Under the pieces are notes generated by a model. The model saw only the letters and a program-made list of their open reading frames with translations. It was not told the DNA's origin and ran no database searches. 64,000 bases of DNA. It comes from an uncultured Clostridia bacterium. Lineage in GTDB: Bacteria; Bacillota; Clostridia; Oscillospirales; Acutalibacteraceae. A program made the translations under genes and the position numbers. This document shows, one piece after another, positions 44,230-53,767 of the stretch; position 1 is the stretch's first letter; every line of letters starts with the position of its first letter. The stretch is taken from contig CANQFC010000002.1 of assembly GCA_947598155.1 (NCBI GenBank), forward strand, positions 186,001 to 250,000, in the 5' to 3' direction.

Positions 44230-44267
44230 AAATATTACAAAGACAGGGCGCTTTAAAACGCCCTGTC
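44230..44267 (-). terminator. Terminator of the PHP-ispE-MBOAT-DHHW operon
   Basis: Perfect 9-base inverted repeat GACAGGGCG (44242-44250) / CGCCCTGTC (44259-44267), 8-base loop, T-rich tail on the minus strand (TTTGTAATATTTT). Confidence 0.85.
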
Positions 44268-44278
44268 CGTGAATAAAA

Positions 44279-45598
44279 TTACAAGGTTGCCTGAAGCTCT
44301 TTCATTAGCTTTTCGTTTCTTATAGCGGAAACATTGTTGATATATAGAACGGTATCAATATTTTTTTCAAGAACGACCTTTGAAACGCTGCCTGAATAGT
44401 GGCGGTAGTCAATAATATAAATATTTTCGTAATTTTCAACGAGGAAAGGTACAAGCGAGTTGGCGAACGATTCCTTTACGACCATTATTGACGAACCGTC
44501 CGTTATCTGCGGATTATGAATTTCGGTATAAGGATTATCCCCTGCTATAAAGCAGCTGTATTTGACGGATTCGGGGTATTTTGAAACGTCGTTGATAATA
44601 GGCCACGAAATTTTATTCCCCTTAGAATCGGTGTAAAACATCGTTGCCGAAGAATTTGGCTTGTAAGCGTAAATTGTATCGGGGTTAGATTTAAGCTCGG
44701 GAATTTTGCCCGTATCGTTATAGAAAGTTCCTCTGAAACCTTCAAATGTTACTTTTTCATATTTATCAAGAGGCTGAGCGGTAATACCCGCGGCATTTGC
44801 AAATTCACAATATGCGTAGTATGCCCCGAGCTGAGTCCAATGGTGGTCTGTATTAAAATAGATATACTCGCTCCTGTGCTGCATAAGCGTTTTAAAAATC
44901 GGCACTTTTATAATCCCGCTTTCTAAACCGCTGTTGATATAGTCGATAGCTTTGCTTTGGTCAGAGCTGTTTATATGCCCCATATAGGCGTCCGGGAGCG
45001 TTATTCCGATACTTGTCGGAACAATCATATCGTAAACCTTGGCTTTGCCAGAAAGCTTTTCCGCAAGCGTATTCATTGAAGAGATATATTTATTTGCCTG
45101 CGGGCGGCTGAAATTATAATATTCAAACGCTCGGTTGCCTACAACAAAAACGGCTCCTATGCTCTGCGAATCTCCGTTCGCGCTTATTTCGTCGTAATTT
45201 TCCTCGGAAACGGCGCTCTCGGTTATATCCGCGTCCGCGTTCGGGTCATATTTATCGGGAATATCATCGCCTTTTTGTACGTCGCCGTGAATGTTGATTG
45301 CGGATTTTATACCGTAATAGCTCTTGATTTTAGAGTTAATGGCGACAATTTTCTCTCTTCCGGGGTAGCTGTCCGAATACCAATCGTTAAACCCGTCGAA
45401 AAAATCGCCGGATTTGAGAGATTCATAGGTCAGCTTAGGAAATTCCGCAAGCTTTCGCTTTTCGGATACAGATTCTTTTGGCCTTAACGGTATAATCAAA
45501 CCGATAATTGAAATTATCGCTATTGTCAGAGCAAACGAACAGCATTGATAGATAACAATTTTTCCCTTATTGCTGCGTTTTCCTTTATTTCTTTCCAT
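44279..45598 (-). CDS. DHHW-family (AlgX/AlgJ-like) surface O-acetylation protein
   Basis: A 439-residue protein with one N-terminal membrane helix (about 19-37) and a large extracytoplasmic part containing the DHHW motif (FNTDHHWTQLGAYYAY), as well as the SGDNPYTE-like and VVKESFANSL segments of the SGNH-type fold. DHHW proteins work with MBOAT acyltransferases, moving acetyl groups to surface polysaccharide. It follows the MBOAT gene by 12 bases. Which polymer is acetylated is unknown. Confidence 0.9.
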   Translation of the reverse strand: MERNKGKRSNKGKIVIYQCCSFALTIAIISIIGLIIPLRPKESVSEKRKLAEFPKLTYESLKSGDFFDGFNDWYSDSYPGREKIVAINSKIKSYYGIKSAINIHGDVQKGDDIPDKYDPNADADITESAVSEENYDEISANGDSQSIGAVFVVGNRAFEYYNFSRPQANKYISSMNTLAEKLSGKAKVYDMIVPTSIGITLPDAYMGHINSSDQSKAIDYINSGLESGIIKVPIFKTLMQHRSEYIYFNTDHHWTQLGAYYAYCEFANAAGITAQPLDKYEKVTFEGFRGTFYNDTGKIPELKSNPDTIYAYKPNSSATMFYTDSKGNKISWPIINDVSKYPESVKYSCFIAGDNPYTEIHNPQITDGSSIMVVKESFANSLVPFLVENYENIYIIDYRHYSGSVSKVVLEKNIDTVLYINNVSAIRNEKLMKELQATL

Positions 45599-45610
45599 AT
45601 TTCCCTCCGA

Positions 45611-47059
45611 TTAAAACTGAAAATACAAAAACGGATTATAACTGCTGCCGACAATGTTGATAAGCGAAAGAACAATAAGCACAGGCGGCAGTACAACAGA
45701 AGATGCGCCGTATATCAAAGAGAAATTTTTCTTATTGATTTTTGAAAACTTAATTTTTCTTGAAATAAATGATACTAACGGAGTACATGCAATTACAGCT
45801 ATTATAATGAAAATAAGATTACCCTTTAAAAGCGTAATTGTTTCAAAGTCGGACGCTGAATTTTTATTGAGGCAGAACATACCTCTAAGAACAGCAGACA
45901 TAACAGACATATTTTCAAATTTAAAAAGCACCCAGCCGAAGTAAACTACAATCAGCAAATAAATATTTGATATTATGGGAATCTTTCCGAGCGTTTTTCC
46001 GAAAAACATTTTTTCGAGAGCTATAAAGACAAAGAAATACAAGCCCCAGAAAACATAATTCCAAGAGGCCCCGTGCCAAAGACCCGTAAGCGCCCAAACA
46101 ACAAAAAGATTAAATATTGTGCGGCCTTTTCCCCTTCTGCTTCCGCCGAGCGGAAAATAGACGTAATCCCTGAAAAATGTTCCCAGAGAGATATGCCATC
46201 TTCTCCAAAATTCGGAAACGGAACGCGAAAGATACGGGTAATCAAAATTTTCCTTATATTCAAGGCCAATCATTTTGCCCATTCCTATCGCCATATCCGA
46301 ATACGCCGAAAAGTCAAGGTAAATCTGCATTGAAAACATAAATATTCCGAGCCAAAGAGAAAGAGCCGATTTATGAGAAATAACTTCTATCGCCTCATCT
46401 GTGTTTATAAGCGAGTCGGATACGACAAAAAGCTCAAAAAGCTTGCCGCACATATTGGCTACGACCGCTTTTTTTGCCAGCCCCACGCAAAATCGGTTAA
46501 TGCCCTCGTTAATTGAAATGACCGTAGGTCTTCTTGAAAGAAGCTGAAGCTCAACATCTTTGTACCTGACAATGGGCCCGGCTATGCACTGGTGAAACAG
46601 AGACGCATAAAGCAAAACTATTCCGTAATTTTTCTGCGCCTTAACATCTCCTCTGTAAACGTCAATAACATAAGACAAAAGCTGAAAAGTGTAAAAGGAA
46701 ATGCCAATCGGCAAAATAATGTTCGGTATCTGCCGAGGAATGCCGAACAAACTTTGAAAATTAAGCAAAGTAAAGCTGCCGTATTTGAAGATGCCTATAA
46801 TTCCCAAATTTACCGCACACGCAATAAAAAGAAAAAGTTTTTTAAAATCTCTGTGTCGCTCAATCAAAATTGCAAACAACCAGTCGCAAAACGACATAAG
46901 CAAAAGCAGAAAGATGTAAACAGGCTCGCCCCAGGCGTAAAACACAAGCGAAAAAACGAGCAGGACGGCATTTTTTTGCTTAATATTTTTTGCATAAAAA
47001 TATGCTAACATACAGAGCGGAAAGAAAACGCACAAAAAATTTAAACTTGCAAAAACCAT
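45611..47059 (-). CDS. MBOAT-family membrane O-acyltransferase (AlgI-like)
   Basis: A 482-residue protein with about 11 membrane helices. The catalytic His lies in TGLWHGASWNYV and the segment SEFWRRWHISLGTFFRDYVY is the MBOAT signature. It carries acetyl groups across the membrane to its DHHW partner, as AlgI with AlgX/AlgJ or DltB. Full length. Confidence 0.95.
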   Translation of the reverse strand: MVFASLNFLCVFFPLCMLAYFYAKNIKQKNAVLLVFSLVFYAWGEPVYIFLLLLMSFCDWLFAILIERHRDFKKLFLFIACAVNLGIIGIFKYGSFTLLNFQSLFGIPRQIPNIILPIGISFYTFQLLSYVIDVYRGDVKAQKNYGIVLLYASLFHQCIAGPIVRYKDVELQLLSRRPTVISINEGINRFCVGLAKKAVVANMCGKLFELFVVSDSLINTDEAIEVISHKSALSLWLGIFMFSMQIYLDFSAYSDMAIGMGKMIGLEYKENFDYPYLSRSVSEFWRRWHISLGTFFRDYVYFPLGGSRRGKGRTIFNLFVVWALTGLWHGASWNYVFWGLYFFVFIALEKMFFGKTLGKIPIISNIYLLIVVYFGWVLFKFENMSVMSAVLRGMFCLNKNSASDFETITLLKGNLIFIIIAVIACTPLVSFISRKIKFSKINKKNFSLIYGASSVVLPPVLIVLSLINIVGSSYNPFLYFQF

Positions 47060-47073
47060 TGAATAACCTCAAA

Positions 47074-47937
47074 TTAAAATTCAGTAATACCTTTGCTTAC
47101 AGCAGAGCATTTAAAAACATTTTCGTAATATTTGTTAAGCTCGTTAAAACAACGATCGGCATTTTCTTTATCGGAGAAAAGACCGAAAACAGTGGGACCG
47201 CTTCCGCTCATAAGGCAGGCGTCCGCTCCGCATTTACGCATAATGCTTTTTATGTACGGGCGTTCGGATACTTCCACCGCCTGTTCAAAAACATTTCCGC
47301 ATTTTGAGCAAATAGCGTTAAAATCGTTTTTTGACAGCGCCTCAAGCATACCCACTCTGTCAAGATGGCGCAGCCTTTGAAGTGAGTCGAGCATTGAATA
47401 AGCCTCTTTTGTGGAAACATCCTGATTGGGCTTTACAATAACAATTTCGCAGTCGGGCAGCGGATTAACAGGGGCTATTATATCGCCCGTGTTCAGCACT
47501 ACCGCCGTTCCGCCCGTTAGGCTGAACGGAATGTCCGCGCCTACTTTACCGCCTATCTCGCAAAGCTGCGCGTGCGAAAGACCTGTGCCGTATATTTTGT
47601 TAAGGCAGTAAAGAACTGCCGCGCCGTCGGCGCTGCCGCCCGCCATTCCTGAGGCCATCGGAATATTTTTCCCTATTCGTATCGTTATTCCGCATTGGCT
47701 TATTTCCATATCCTCAAAAAACTTTTCAGCGCACTTATAGGCAATATTTGATGAATCCTTAGGCATTTTCGCGGAGTCAGATTCAATAAGAATTCTGCCG
47801 AGCCCGTTTCGCTGAACGTCAACAGTATCATAAAGATCTACGGACTGCATTACCATAAAAAGGCTGTGGTAACCGTTATCAAGTTTTTTTAACATATCCA
47901 GCATTAAATTTAATTTTGCTGCCGCTCTGACTTTCAT
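47074..47937 (-). CDS. ispE: 4-diphosphocytidyl-2-C-methyl-D-erythritol kinase
   Basis: A 287-residue GHMP kinase. The ATP loop is IPMASGMAGGSADGAAVL; the N-terminal KLNLMLDM and the C-terminal GSGPTVFGLF complete the set. Fourth step of the MEP isoprenoid pathway; ispD and ispF lie 17 kb away. GAGGT ribosome site follows it for the MBOAT gene. Confidence 0.96.
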   Translation of the reverse strand: MKVRAAAKLNLMLDMLKKLDNGYHSLFMVMQSVDLYDTVDVQRNGLGRILIESDSAKMPKDSSNIAYKCAEKFFEDMEISQCGITIRIGKNIPMASGMAGGSADGAAVLYCLNKIYGTGLSHAQLCEIGGKVGADIPFSLTGGTAVVLNTGDIIAPVNPLPDCEIVIVKPNQDVSTKEAYSMLDSLQRLRHLDRVGMLEALSKNDFNAICSKCGNVFEQAVEVSERPYIKSIMRKCGADACLMSGSGPTVFGLFSDKENADRCFNELNKYYENVFKCSAVSKGITEF

Positions 47938-47939
47938 AA

Positions 47940-48761
47940 TTAAATTTCCTCCGCAATGCTCAGCTGTATCGGTGTACGATTTTGAAAAAGCGTTATGCTG
48001 CTGAATCCGGCCTCAAAGGCGCATTTAAATGCCTCGGGAATATTTTTCGCCAAATCGGCGGCATAGTGCGCATCGGAGCCTACCGATATAAATTTTCCGC
48101 CAAGCTCTTTAAAACGCTTTACAACGTCGATTTCGGGCTGGAGCTTTTTTAGCTTTTGCCTAAGACCTGCCGTGTTTATTTCAAGAGCTATACCGTTTTT
48201 TGCAATAAGCTTTAATATCTCGTCAACATAGGACTTATATATATTTAAGTCAACCGAAATACCTGATTTTGCAAAGAAATATCTCAACGGATACGTTAAA
48301 TGCGCCAGAACATCAAAGTTGCCCCACTTGCACATTTGTATCATTTCATAATAATACTCTTTTAAAAAATCATCTACGCCCTTTTCGGTAAAGGAATCGG
48401 CAAAATAAGGGTCATAGCCGTTGCGCAGATTGTGAATTGAGCCGAGTACAACGTCAAATTTCTGTGAATTTAAAATGCGCTCGGCAATTTTGGGAGCATA
48501 AGACGGCTGGCCGAGTTCAATTCCGTTAAGAATGAGAAATCTGCCAAAAAAAGCGGATTTTGCTTTTTCAATTTCAAAAAACGTCTGAAAAACCGCCCGT
48601 TCGTGCGCTGAGTCTATAATACAGCGGTCTACCTCGCAGTGGTCGGTAAAAGCAATAGCGCGCAAATTATTAAAATCGGCCCTTTCACACATAAAAGTAG
48701 CAGAGTGATTGCCGTCAGAATTATCTGTATGAACATGAAAATCTACGATATGACTATACAT
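47940..48761 (-). CDS. PHP-domain histidinol-phosphatase-like hydrolase
   Basis: A 273-residue metal-dependent phosphoesterase with the four PHP motifs: DFHVHTDNSDG, FTDHCEVD, GSIHNL and VGSDAHY. The family includes HisK-type histidinol phosphatase; no other his gene is near, so the histidine role is a guess. First gene in the operon with ispE, MBOAT and DHHW, three bases from ispE. Confidence 0.9.
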   Translation of the reverse strand: MYSHIVDFHVHTDNSDGNHSATFMCERADFNNLRAIAFTDHCEVDRCIIDSAHERAVFQTFFEIEKAKSAFFGRFLILNGIELGQPSYAPKIAERILNSQKFDVVLGSIHNLRNGYDPYFADSFTEKGVDDFLKEYYYEMIQMCKWGNFDVLAHLTYPLRYFFAKSGISVDLNIYKSYVDEILKLIAKNGIALEINTAGLRQKLKKLQPEIDVVKRFKELGGKFISVGSDAHYAADLAKNIPEAFKCAFEAGFSSITLFQNRTPIQLSIAEEI

Positions 48762-48802
48762 TGAATACTTCCTCTGTTTTTATATCCATTTTTTTCAAGT
48801 TT

Positions 48803-48831
48803 ATTATATTACAGTTATTATGTAAATTCAA
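48803..48831 (-). promoter_or_regulatory. Sigma-A promoter of the PHP-ispE operon
   Basis: On the minus strand TTGAAT (48831-48826), 17-base spacer, TATAAT (48808-48803). Confidence 0.72.
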
Positions 48832-48915
48832 CTGAAATAGTTAAAAAACAAGCCGATTTTTTATAGCGCGGGCCCTTTATTGTAATATATTTTAAAATTT
48901 GATTATGATTAACTA

Positions 48916-48944
48916 TTCACTTTTTCAGAAAAATATGTTAAACT
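48916..48944 (+). promoter_or_regulatory. Probable promoter of the ACT-UPF0210 operon
   Basis: TTCACT (48916-48921), 17-base spacer, TAAACT (48939-48944). Weaker than the divergent promoter; the start codon is 51 bases downstream. Confidence 0.45.
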
Positions 48945-48994
48945 ATTTAAGCTAAAAACGCAATGCTATAAATTTGTTCGGAGGTAAATCTAAA

Positions 48995-49264
48995 ATGAGA
49001 GGTATTATTACCGTTATCGGAAAAGACAAAGTCGGCATTTTAGCGCAAATTTCAGGTATATGCGCTGAATACGGTGTAAACGTAGTTGAGGTTACTCAGT
49101 CAATCCTTCAGGATATGTTCTGTATGATTATGCTTATAGATATTGATAACGCAACTATTCCATTTACCGAATTTTCCGAAAGGACAAAGAAAATGGGCGA
49201 GGAGCATTCACTTGTCGTTCACGTTATGCACGAAGATATTTTTAACTCTATGCACAGAATATAA
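48995..49264 (+). CDS. ACT-domain protein (UPF0237 family)
   Basis: An 89-residue single ACT domain, start MRGIITVIGKDKVGILAQISG, with the VVEVTQSILQDMFCMIML segment. It resembles GcvR-type regulators, which sense amino acids. I start at ATG 48995 with GGAGGT eight bases upstream. UPF0237 genes are nearly always beside UPF0210, as here; the joint function is unknown. Confidence 0.93.
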   Translation: MRGIITVIGKDKVGILAQISGICAEYGVNVVEVTQSILQDMFCMIMLIDIDNATIPFTEFSERTKKMGEEHSLVVHVMHEDIFNSMHRI

Positions 49265-49348
49265 CTTAGGAAAGGTGTCCCCCGCCTTGCCGCGTTTAAT
49301 GACGGGGCAAATCCCTTATTGAAATTTAAAAATGCGCGGCATAAAACT

Positions 49349-49429
49349 ATGAGGAAGGAGAGATACATTTCGCCGGAGAAATCGGCAATTCCCTGCGCGA
49401 ACTGTGTATCACACGGCGATTACTTATGA
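49349..49429 (+). CDS. Possible 26-residue leader peptide before UPF0210
   Basis: ATG at 49349-49351, TGA at 49427-49429 overlapping the UPF0210 start as ATGA. The peptide [19 protein letters not shown]... is basic then has a CxxC. The UPF0210 ATG itself lacks a good ribosome site, which a coupled leader would explain, but this ORF lacks one too. AAGGAG lies inside it at 49355-49360 without a usable start nearby. Weak call. Confidence 0.3.
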   Translation: MRKERYISPEKSAIPCANCVSHGDYL

Positions 49430-50781
49430 TAAATACAAGAGATATACTTGAAACCATAAATATGATACAGGAAGAAAATCTCGATATTCGCACAATTACT
49501 ATGGGAATTTCACTTCTTGACTGCGCGGACAGCGATATTGACAAGTCCTGCGACAGAATTTACGATAAAATTTGCCGCAAAGCCGAAAATCTTGTTAAAA
49601 CGGGCGAAGACATTGAAAAGGAATACGGCATTCCGATTATAAATAAGAGAATATCCGTCACTCCGATTGCCATGGTCAGCGCCGCAAGCGGCGGAAATCC
49701 GGTTAAATATGCCAAAATTCTTGACAAAGCGGCTAAAGAAGTGGGGGTTAATTTCCTCGGCGGTTATTCAGCTCTCGTTCAAAAGGGCTTTGCGGTAGGC
49801 GATGAAAGGCTTATTAGGAGCATTCCCGAGGCATTGGCCGTAACCGACAGAATCTGTTCAAGCGTTAACATCGGCTCAACCAAATCCGGCATCAATATGG
49901 ACGCTGTACGCCTTATGGGCGAGGTCGTTAAGCAATCGGCGGAGCTTACCAAAGATAAAGGTCTTGTCGGGCCGTCAAAGCTCGTCGTATTTTGCAACGC
50001 GCCTGACGACAATCCGTTTATGGCAGGCGCTTTTCACGGCGCCGGCGAGCCTGACTGCGTTATAAATGTAGGCGTTTCAGGCCCCGGAGTTGTACGAACC
50101 GCAGTTTCAAAAATACCGAACGCAGATATTACGGAGGTTGCCGACACCGTTAAAAAAACAGCGTTTAAAATAACACGAATGGGGCAACTTGTCGCAAAAG
50201 AGGCCTCAAAACGTCTTGGCGTTCCTTTCGGAATTGTCGACTTATCGCTTGCTCCCACTCCGGCGGTCGGCGATTCGGTTGCGCATATTCTTGAAGAGAT
50301 GGGTCTTGAGTGCTGCGGAGCCTGCGGTACCACAGCCTGCTTAGCGCTTTTAAACGACGCTGTCAAAAAAGGCGGCGTAATGGCGTCGTCGCACGTCGGA
50401 GGGCTTTCCGGAGCATTTATCCCCGTTTCCGAGGACGCGGGTATGATTGACGCCGCAAGGAAACAGGTTCTTTCAATAGAAAAGCTTGAGGCAATGACCG
50501 CCGTTTGCTCGGTCGGACTTGATATGATCGCCATTCCGGGCGATACTCCCTCTGAAGTTATAGCCGCTATTATAGCAGACGAGGCCGCGATAGGTATGGT
50601 AAATTCTAAAACAACTGCCGTAAGAGTTATTCCCGCCATAGGCAAAAAAGACGGCGAGGAAATTGAGTTCGGCGGGCTGTTCGGCGTTTCTCCGATTATG
50701 AAGGTGAGCACGTCGTCGCCTGCAAAGTTTATTTCAAGAGGCGGGCGGATTCCGGCTCCCCTTCAAAGCCTAAAAAACTGA
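49426..50781 (+). CDS. UPF0210 family protein (DUF711)
   Basis: A 451-residue protein, the usual UPF0210 length. Hallmarks: start [31 protein letters not shown], and the glycine-rich [13 protein letters not shown] and [19 protein letters not shown] segments. The structure belongs to the glycyl-radical/pyruvate-formate-lyase-like fold group, but no catalytic role is established. Conserved pair with the ACT protein. Weak ribosome site (see leader ORF). Confidence 0.93.
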   Translation: MINTRDILETINMIQEENLDIRTITMGISLLDCADSDIDKSCDRIYDKICRKAENLVKTGEDIEKEYGIPIINKRISVTPIAMVSAASGGNPVKYAKILDKAAKEVGVNFLGGYSALVQKGFAVGDERLIRSIPEALAVTDRICSSVNIGSTKSGINMDAVRLMGEVVKQSAELTKDKGLVGPSKLVVFCNAPDDNPFMAGAFHGAGEPDCVINVGVSGPGVVRTAVSKIPNADITEVADTVKKTAFKITRMGQLVAKEASKRLGVPFGIVDLSLAPTPAVGDSVAHILEEMGLECCGACGTTACLALLNDAVKKGGVMASSHVGGLSGAFIPVSEDAGMIDAARKQVLSIEKLEAMTAVCSVGLDMIAIPGDTPSEVIAAIIADEAAIGMVNSKTTAVRVIPAIGKKDGEEIEFGGLFGVSPIMKVSTSSPAKFISRGGRIPAPLQSLKN

Positions 50782-50805
50782 TAAAACTTACTGCTTTAAA
50801 AAATC

Positions 50806-50833
50806 GAGGGGCGGAATCCGCCCCTCTTTTTTT
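50806..50833. terminator. Bidirectional terminator between UPF0210 and spoIVB
   Basis: GAGGGGCGG (50806-50814), loop AAT, CCGCCCCTC (50818-50826), then seven T. An A-run on the left arm side makes it work for spoIVB too. Confidence 0.92.
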
Positions 50834-50836
50834 GTG

Positions 50837-52087
50837 TCAGGCTACGCTGCCGGCCTGATTCTGCCGTGCAGTCATTTCCTCACACGCGGAAGTTTCAAGC
50901 ATTTTATCAGCAAATATAGCGTAACCTTGCGTTGGATCATTTATAAACACATGTGTAACCGCGCCGACAAGCATTCCGTTCTGAATAACAGGGCTTCCGC
51001 TCATACCCTGTAATATTCCTCCTGTTTTTGATAGAAGATCGGAATCGGTAATTTTCACTATCATATCTTTGTTTACTTCTCCGGATTTTTTCAGTAATTT
51101 CACTATTTCAGCCTTATAATTTTTAGGTCCGTTCTTATCCACCGTACATATTATTTCCGCTTCTCCTGCTTTTACTTCACCGCTTAACGCCACAGGCACA
51201 ATACCGTTTTTCGGAATACTGTCTGAATACCCGTACATTCCCGCTTCGCAGTTGACGAGCAGGCTTCCTTTTCGGTTACCTGTAAAAACTCCGCAAAGCT
51301 CTCCGACGCAACCGTTTGAGCTCTTATAAAATCCGTTTACATACGCCTCCGACATTTCACCGTTTATCATAGGCATTATTTCACCGGTGTCTATATCGCA
51401 TATAGCGTGGCCGAGCCCTGCAAAGGCATTGTTTTTCGGGTTGTAAAACGTAACGGTTCCTATTCCCGCTGTGCTGTCACGCACCCAAAGACCCGCCTTA
51501 TATTTTCCTGTATCGTCCTCTTTTACAGAAGAAAAGGAAACGTTTAAAGCGTCGTTTTCTCTGACAACCGTCACGTCCAATACTTCTCCGCCGCTTTTTT
51601 CAATTATCTCAGACAAAGCTTTATTAGTGTAAACTTTTTCGCCGTTGACCGTTTTGATTATATCTCCGACTTTTATACCGGCCTTTTCTGCCGGATTTAC
51701 CGTTTTACCGCCGGACTGAACCGACTCACAGTCAACTACAAGCACGCCGTCTGTAAACAGCTTTATTCCGAATATCTCTCCGCCGAGAACCACATATTGT
51801 CTTTTCACGGATTGGACGTTTGTTCGCTTAACGGGAATAATATTCAAAAAATTCACTTGCATGCTTTTTTCGTCGTTTAAAGCTTTACCGTTTACAACTC
51901 CTACCGTCGCAATAGGATCATCGCAAGTGAATAACGAAATTCCGAAAAATTTCGGCGCTTCGTATTTTGAATTTTCCGCTATTACAACATTTTTAGGTAT
52001 TGTAAACTGACCGAGAAGAATTATTGCAAAAAGAAAAATACAAATTCCTGCAATAAAAACAGAAAAGCATTTTACAAAATTACGCAT
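50837..52087 (-). CDS. spoIVB: SpoIVB intramembrane-signalling serine peptidase
   Basis: A 416-residue S55 peptidase. An N-terminal membrane helix (about 11-30) is followed by a PDZ domain (KAGIKVGDIIKTVNGEKV), then the peptidase domain with His in GLGHAICD and catalytic Ser in GMSGSPVIQNG. It is secreted from the forespore and cleaves SpoIVFA to trigger sigma-K processing. Partner spo0A, its usual neighbour, is not in this window. A weak sigma-G-like promoter may lie just upstream. Confidence 0.95.
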   Translation of the reverse strand: MRNFVKCFSVFIAGICIFLFAIILLGQFTIPKNVVIAENSKYEAPKFFGISLFTCDDPIATVGVVNGKALNDEKSMQVNFLNIIPVKRTNVQSVKRQYVVLGGEIFGIKLFTDGVLVVDCESVQSGGKTVNPAEKAGIKVGDIIKTVNGEKVYTNKALSEIIEKSGGEVLDVTVVRENDALNVSFSSVKEDDTGKYKAGLWVRDSTAGIGTVTFYNPKNNAFAGLGHAICDIDTGEIMPMINGEMSEAYVNGFYKSSNGCVGELCGVFTGNRKGSLLVNCEAGMYGYSDSIPKNGIVPVALSGEVKAGEAEIICTVDKNGPKNYKAEIVKLLKKSGEVNKDMIVKITDSDLLSKTGGILQGMSGSPVIQNGMLVGAVTHVFINDPTQGYAIFADKMLETSACEEMTARQNQAGSVA

Positions 52088-52155
52088 TTTTCACCTCCGC
52101 ACGGCATTTGTTGCCGCAATAGTAATTTGCCACAATTAAAATAAAATATGAGAGG

Positions 52156-52188
52156 TAAAAAATAGCGCATTGCAAAATGCAATACGCT
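52156..52188 (-). terminator. Terminator of pfkA-aroK
   Basis: AGCGCATTGCA (52164-52174), loop AAA, TGCAATACGCT (52178-52188), 11 pairs with one G-U. On the minus strand it is followed by ATTTTTT. Confidence 0.85.
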
Positions 52189-52213
52189 TTTAATTTTTAA
52201 AAATTATTATTTT

Positions 52214-52714
52214 TTAATAATCATTTTTTAAATAATCGCAAATCAGATTAACCGTCTGCTCACAGGAAAGAGAACCGGCATTTAAGGTTATATCGGCAAA
52301 TTTTTTATACAGAGCAACCCGTTTATTGTAAATATTGGCGACGGATTCGCCTTTTTCGGCGGCGATACCTCTGGTTTTTATATTGTTAAGCCGATTTTCA
52401 AGCACATCTACGGGAACGTCGAGAAAAATTACCTTACCGTTTTGCTTGAGATGTTCCATAGACTTTTCTCTTAAAATTACACTTCCGCCGGTTGCGATTA
52501 CAGCATTGTCAAACGAGGAATTTAAAACGGCATCGGATTCTTTATCAAGAAAAGCGTCAATACCCTCGCTGTCAATAATATCCTGTAAAAGTCTTTTTTC
52601 ACGGCGCTGAATAATCAAATCGGTGTCGATAAAGTCAACACCGAGACTTTTAGCCAGTATAACGCCTACCGTACTTTTACCGGACCCCGGCATACCGATA
52701 AGTATAATATTCAT
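52214..52714 (-). CDS. aroK: Shikimate kinase
   Basis: About 166 residues; start ATG at 52714, two bases after the pfkA stop (an overlapping TTG at 52720 is possible). P-loop GMPGSGKSTVG, DTDLIIQRRE (shikimate-binding Asp), and ATGGSVILRE are present. It phosphorylates shikimate in aromatic amino-acid synthesis. Co-transcribed with pfkA, an unusual pairing. Confidence 0.94.
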   Translation of the reverse strand: MNIILIGMPGSGKSTVGVILAKSLGVDFIDTDLIIQRREKRLLQDIIDSEGIDAFLDKESDAVLNSSFDNAVIATGGSVILREKSMEHLKQNGKVIFLDVPVDVLENRLNNIKTRGIAAEKGESVANIYNKRVALYKKFADITLNAGSLSCEQTVNLICDYLKNDY

Positions 52715-52716
52715 AA

Positions 52717-53679
52717 TCAAATGGAAATCTCATGAGCTAACCTGTAAAGATTAAGGTCAAGCGACTTTTTCATATTTAGCGCCTCAAAAATGTCAAAATC
52801 GACAATTTCATCTTTCTGCATTGCGACAACGCGGTTTCCTATGCCGTTTTTGAGAAGTTCAACCGCTTTACAGCCCATAATACTTGCATTTACACGGTCG
52901 CGAACGGTGGGAACGCCGCCGCGCTGAACGTGGCCGAGAGTCGTTGCGCGGGATTCAACGCCTGTTTCCCTTTCAATGCGCTTAGCCATTTCGTCAACTC
53001 CGCCGATTCCCTCGGCAACAATAATGATAAAATGTTTTTTGCCGGTAGTCTGCGTTTTGCGCATTCTTTCAATAACATCGCGCTGAAAATCATATTCAAC
53101 TTCGGGAATAAGAATTGACGTTGCCCCGCAGGCAATACCCGCGTTAAGTGCAATGTAGCCCGCTCTTCTGCCCATAACCTCAACAACCGAGCAACGGTCG
53201 TGGGATTCTGTCGTGTCACGAAGACGGTCAACCATTTCACGAACAGTATTCATTGCCGTGTCATAGCCGATGGTGTAATCGCAGCAGGCGATGTCGTTGT
53301 CAATAGTTCCGGGGATACCCACGCAGGGAATACCTCTGAGCGACAAATCGCGAGCTCCTCTGAAAGAGCCGTCGCCGCCGATAACTACAAGGCCTTCAAT
53401 TCCAAATTCTTTGGCAGTCTTTATAGCCTTTTGCATACCCTCTTCGGTTTTAAACTCAGGACTTCTTGCGGAATAAAGTATTGTTCCGCCTCTGTTAATA
53501 ATATTTGAAACACTTCTAAGATTCATCTCAAACATATCGCCCTGCATAAGGCCGTTGTAACCGCGAAGTATGCCCAAAACTTTTATTCCGTTTTCACAGC
53601 CTGAACGGACAACCGCACGAATAGCGGCATTCATACCCGGCGCGTCTCCGCCGCTTGTTAAAACACCAATTGTCTTCAT
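52717..53679 (-). CDS. pfkA: ATP-dependent 6-phosphofructokinase
   Basis: A 320-residue glycolytic enzyme, typical bacterial length. Motifs: GVLTSGGDAPGMNAAIRAV, GGDGSFRGA, PGTIDNDI with the catalytic Asp in TIGYDTA. The start at ATG 53679 has GGG eight bases upstream. Controlled by the promoter at 53730-53758. Confidence 0.97.
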   Translation of the reverse strand: MKTIGVLTSGGDAPGMNAAIRAVVRSGCENGIKVLGILRGYNGLMQGDMFEMNLRSVSNIINRGGTILYSARSPEFKTEEGMQKAIKTAKEFGIEGLVVIGGDGSFRGARDLSLRGIPCVGIPGTIDNDIACCDYTIGYDTAMNTVREMVDRLRDTTESHDRCSVVEVMGRRAGYIALNAGIACGATSILIPEVEYDFQRDVIERMRKTQTTGKKHFIIIVAEGIGGVDEMAKRIERETGVESRATTLGHVQRGGVPTVRDRVNASIMGCKAVELLKNGIGNRVVAMQKDEIVDFDIFEALNMKKSLDLNLYRLAHEISI

Positions 53680-53729
53680 TTCTATCACCCTTTTATCTGA
53701 ACAAAATATTAAACATAATTTGAGTAGTG

Positions 53730-53758
53730 ATTATAACATAAATATTTCCAAATTTCAA
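53730..53758 (-). promoter_or_regulatory. Sigma-A promoter of pfkA-aroK
   Basis: On the minus strand TTGAAA (53758-53753), 17-base spacer, TATAAT (53735-53730). It lies just after the dnaE stop. Confidence 0.78.
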
Positions 53759-53767
53759 TAGTTAAAT

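Noticed and set aside
52088-52155. Sigma-G promoter of spoIVB (TCATATT ... ATTACTA on the minus strand)
   Set aside because: Expected from known regulation, but the match to the consensus is partial and spacing is uncertain.
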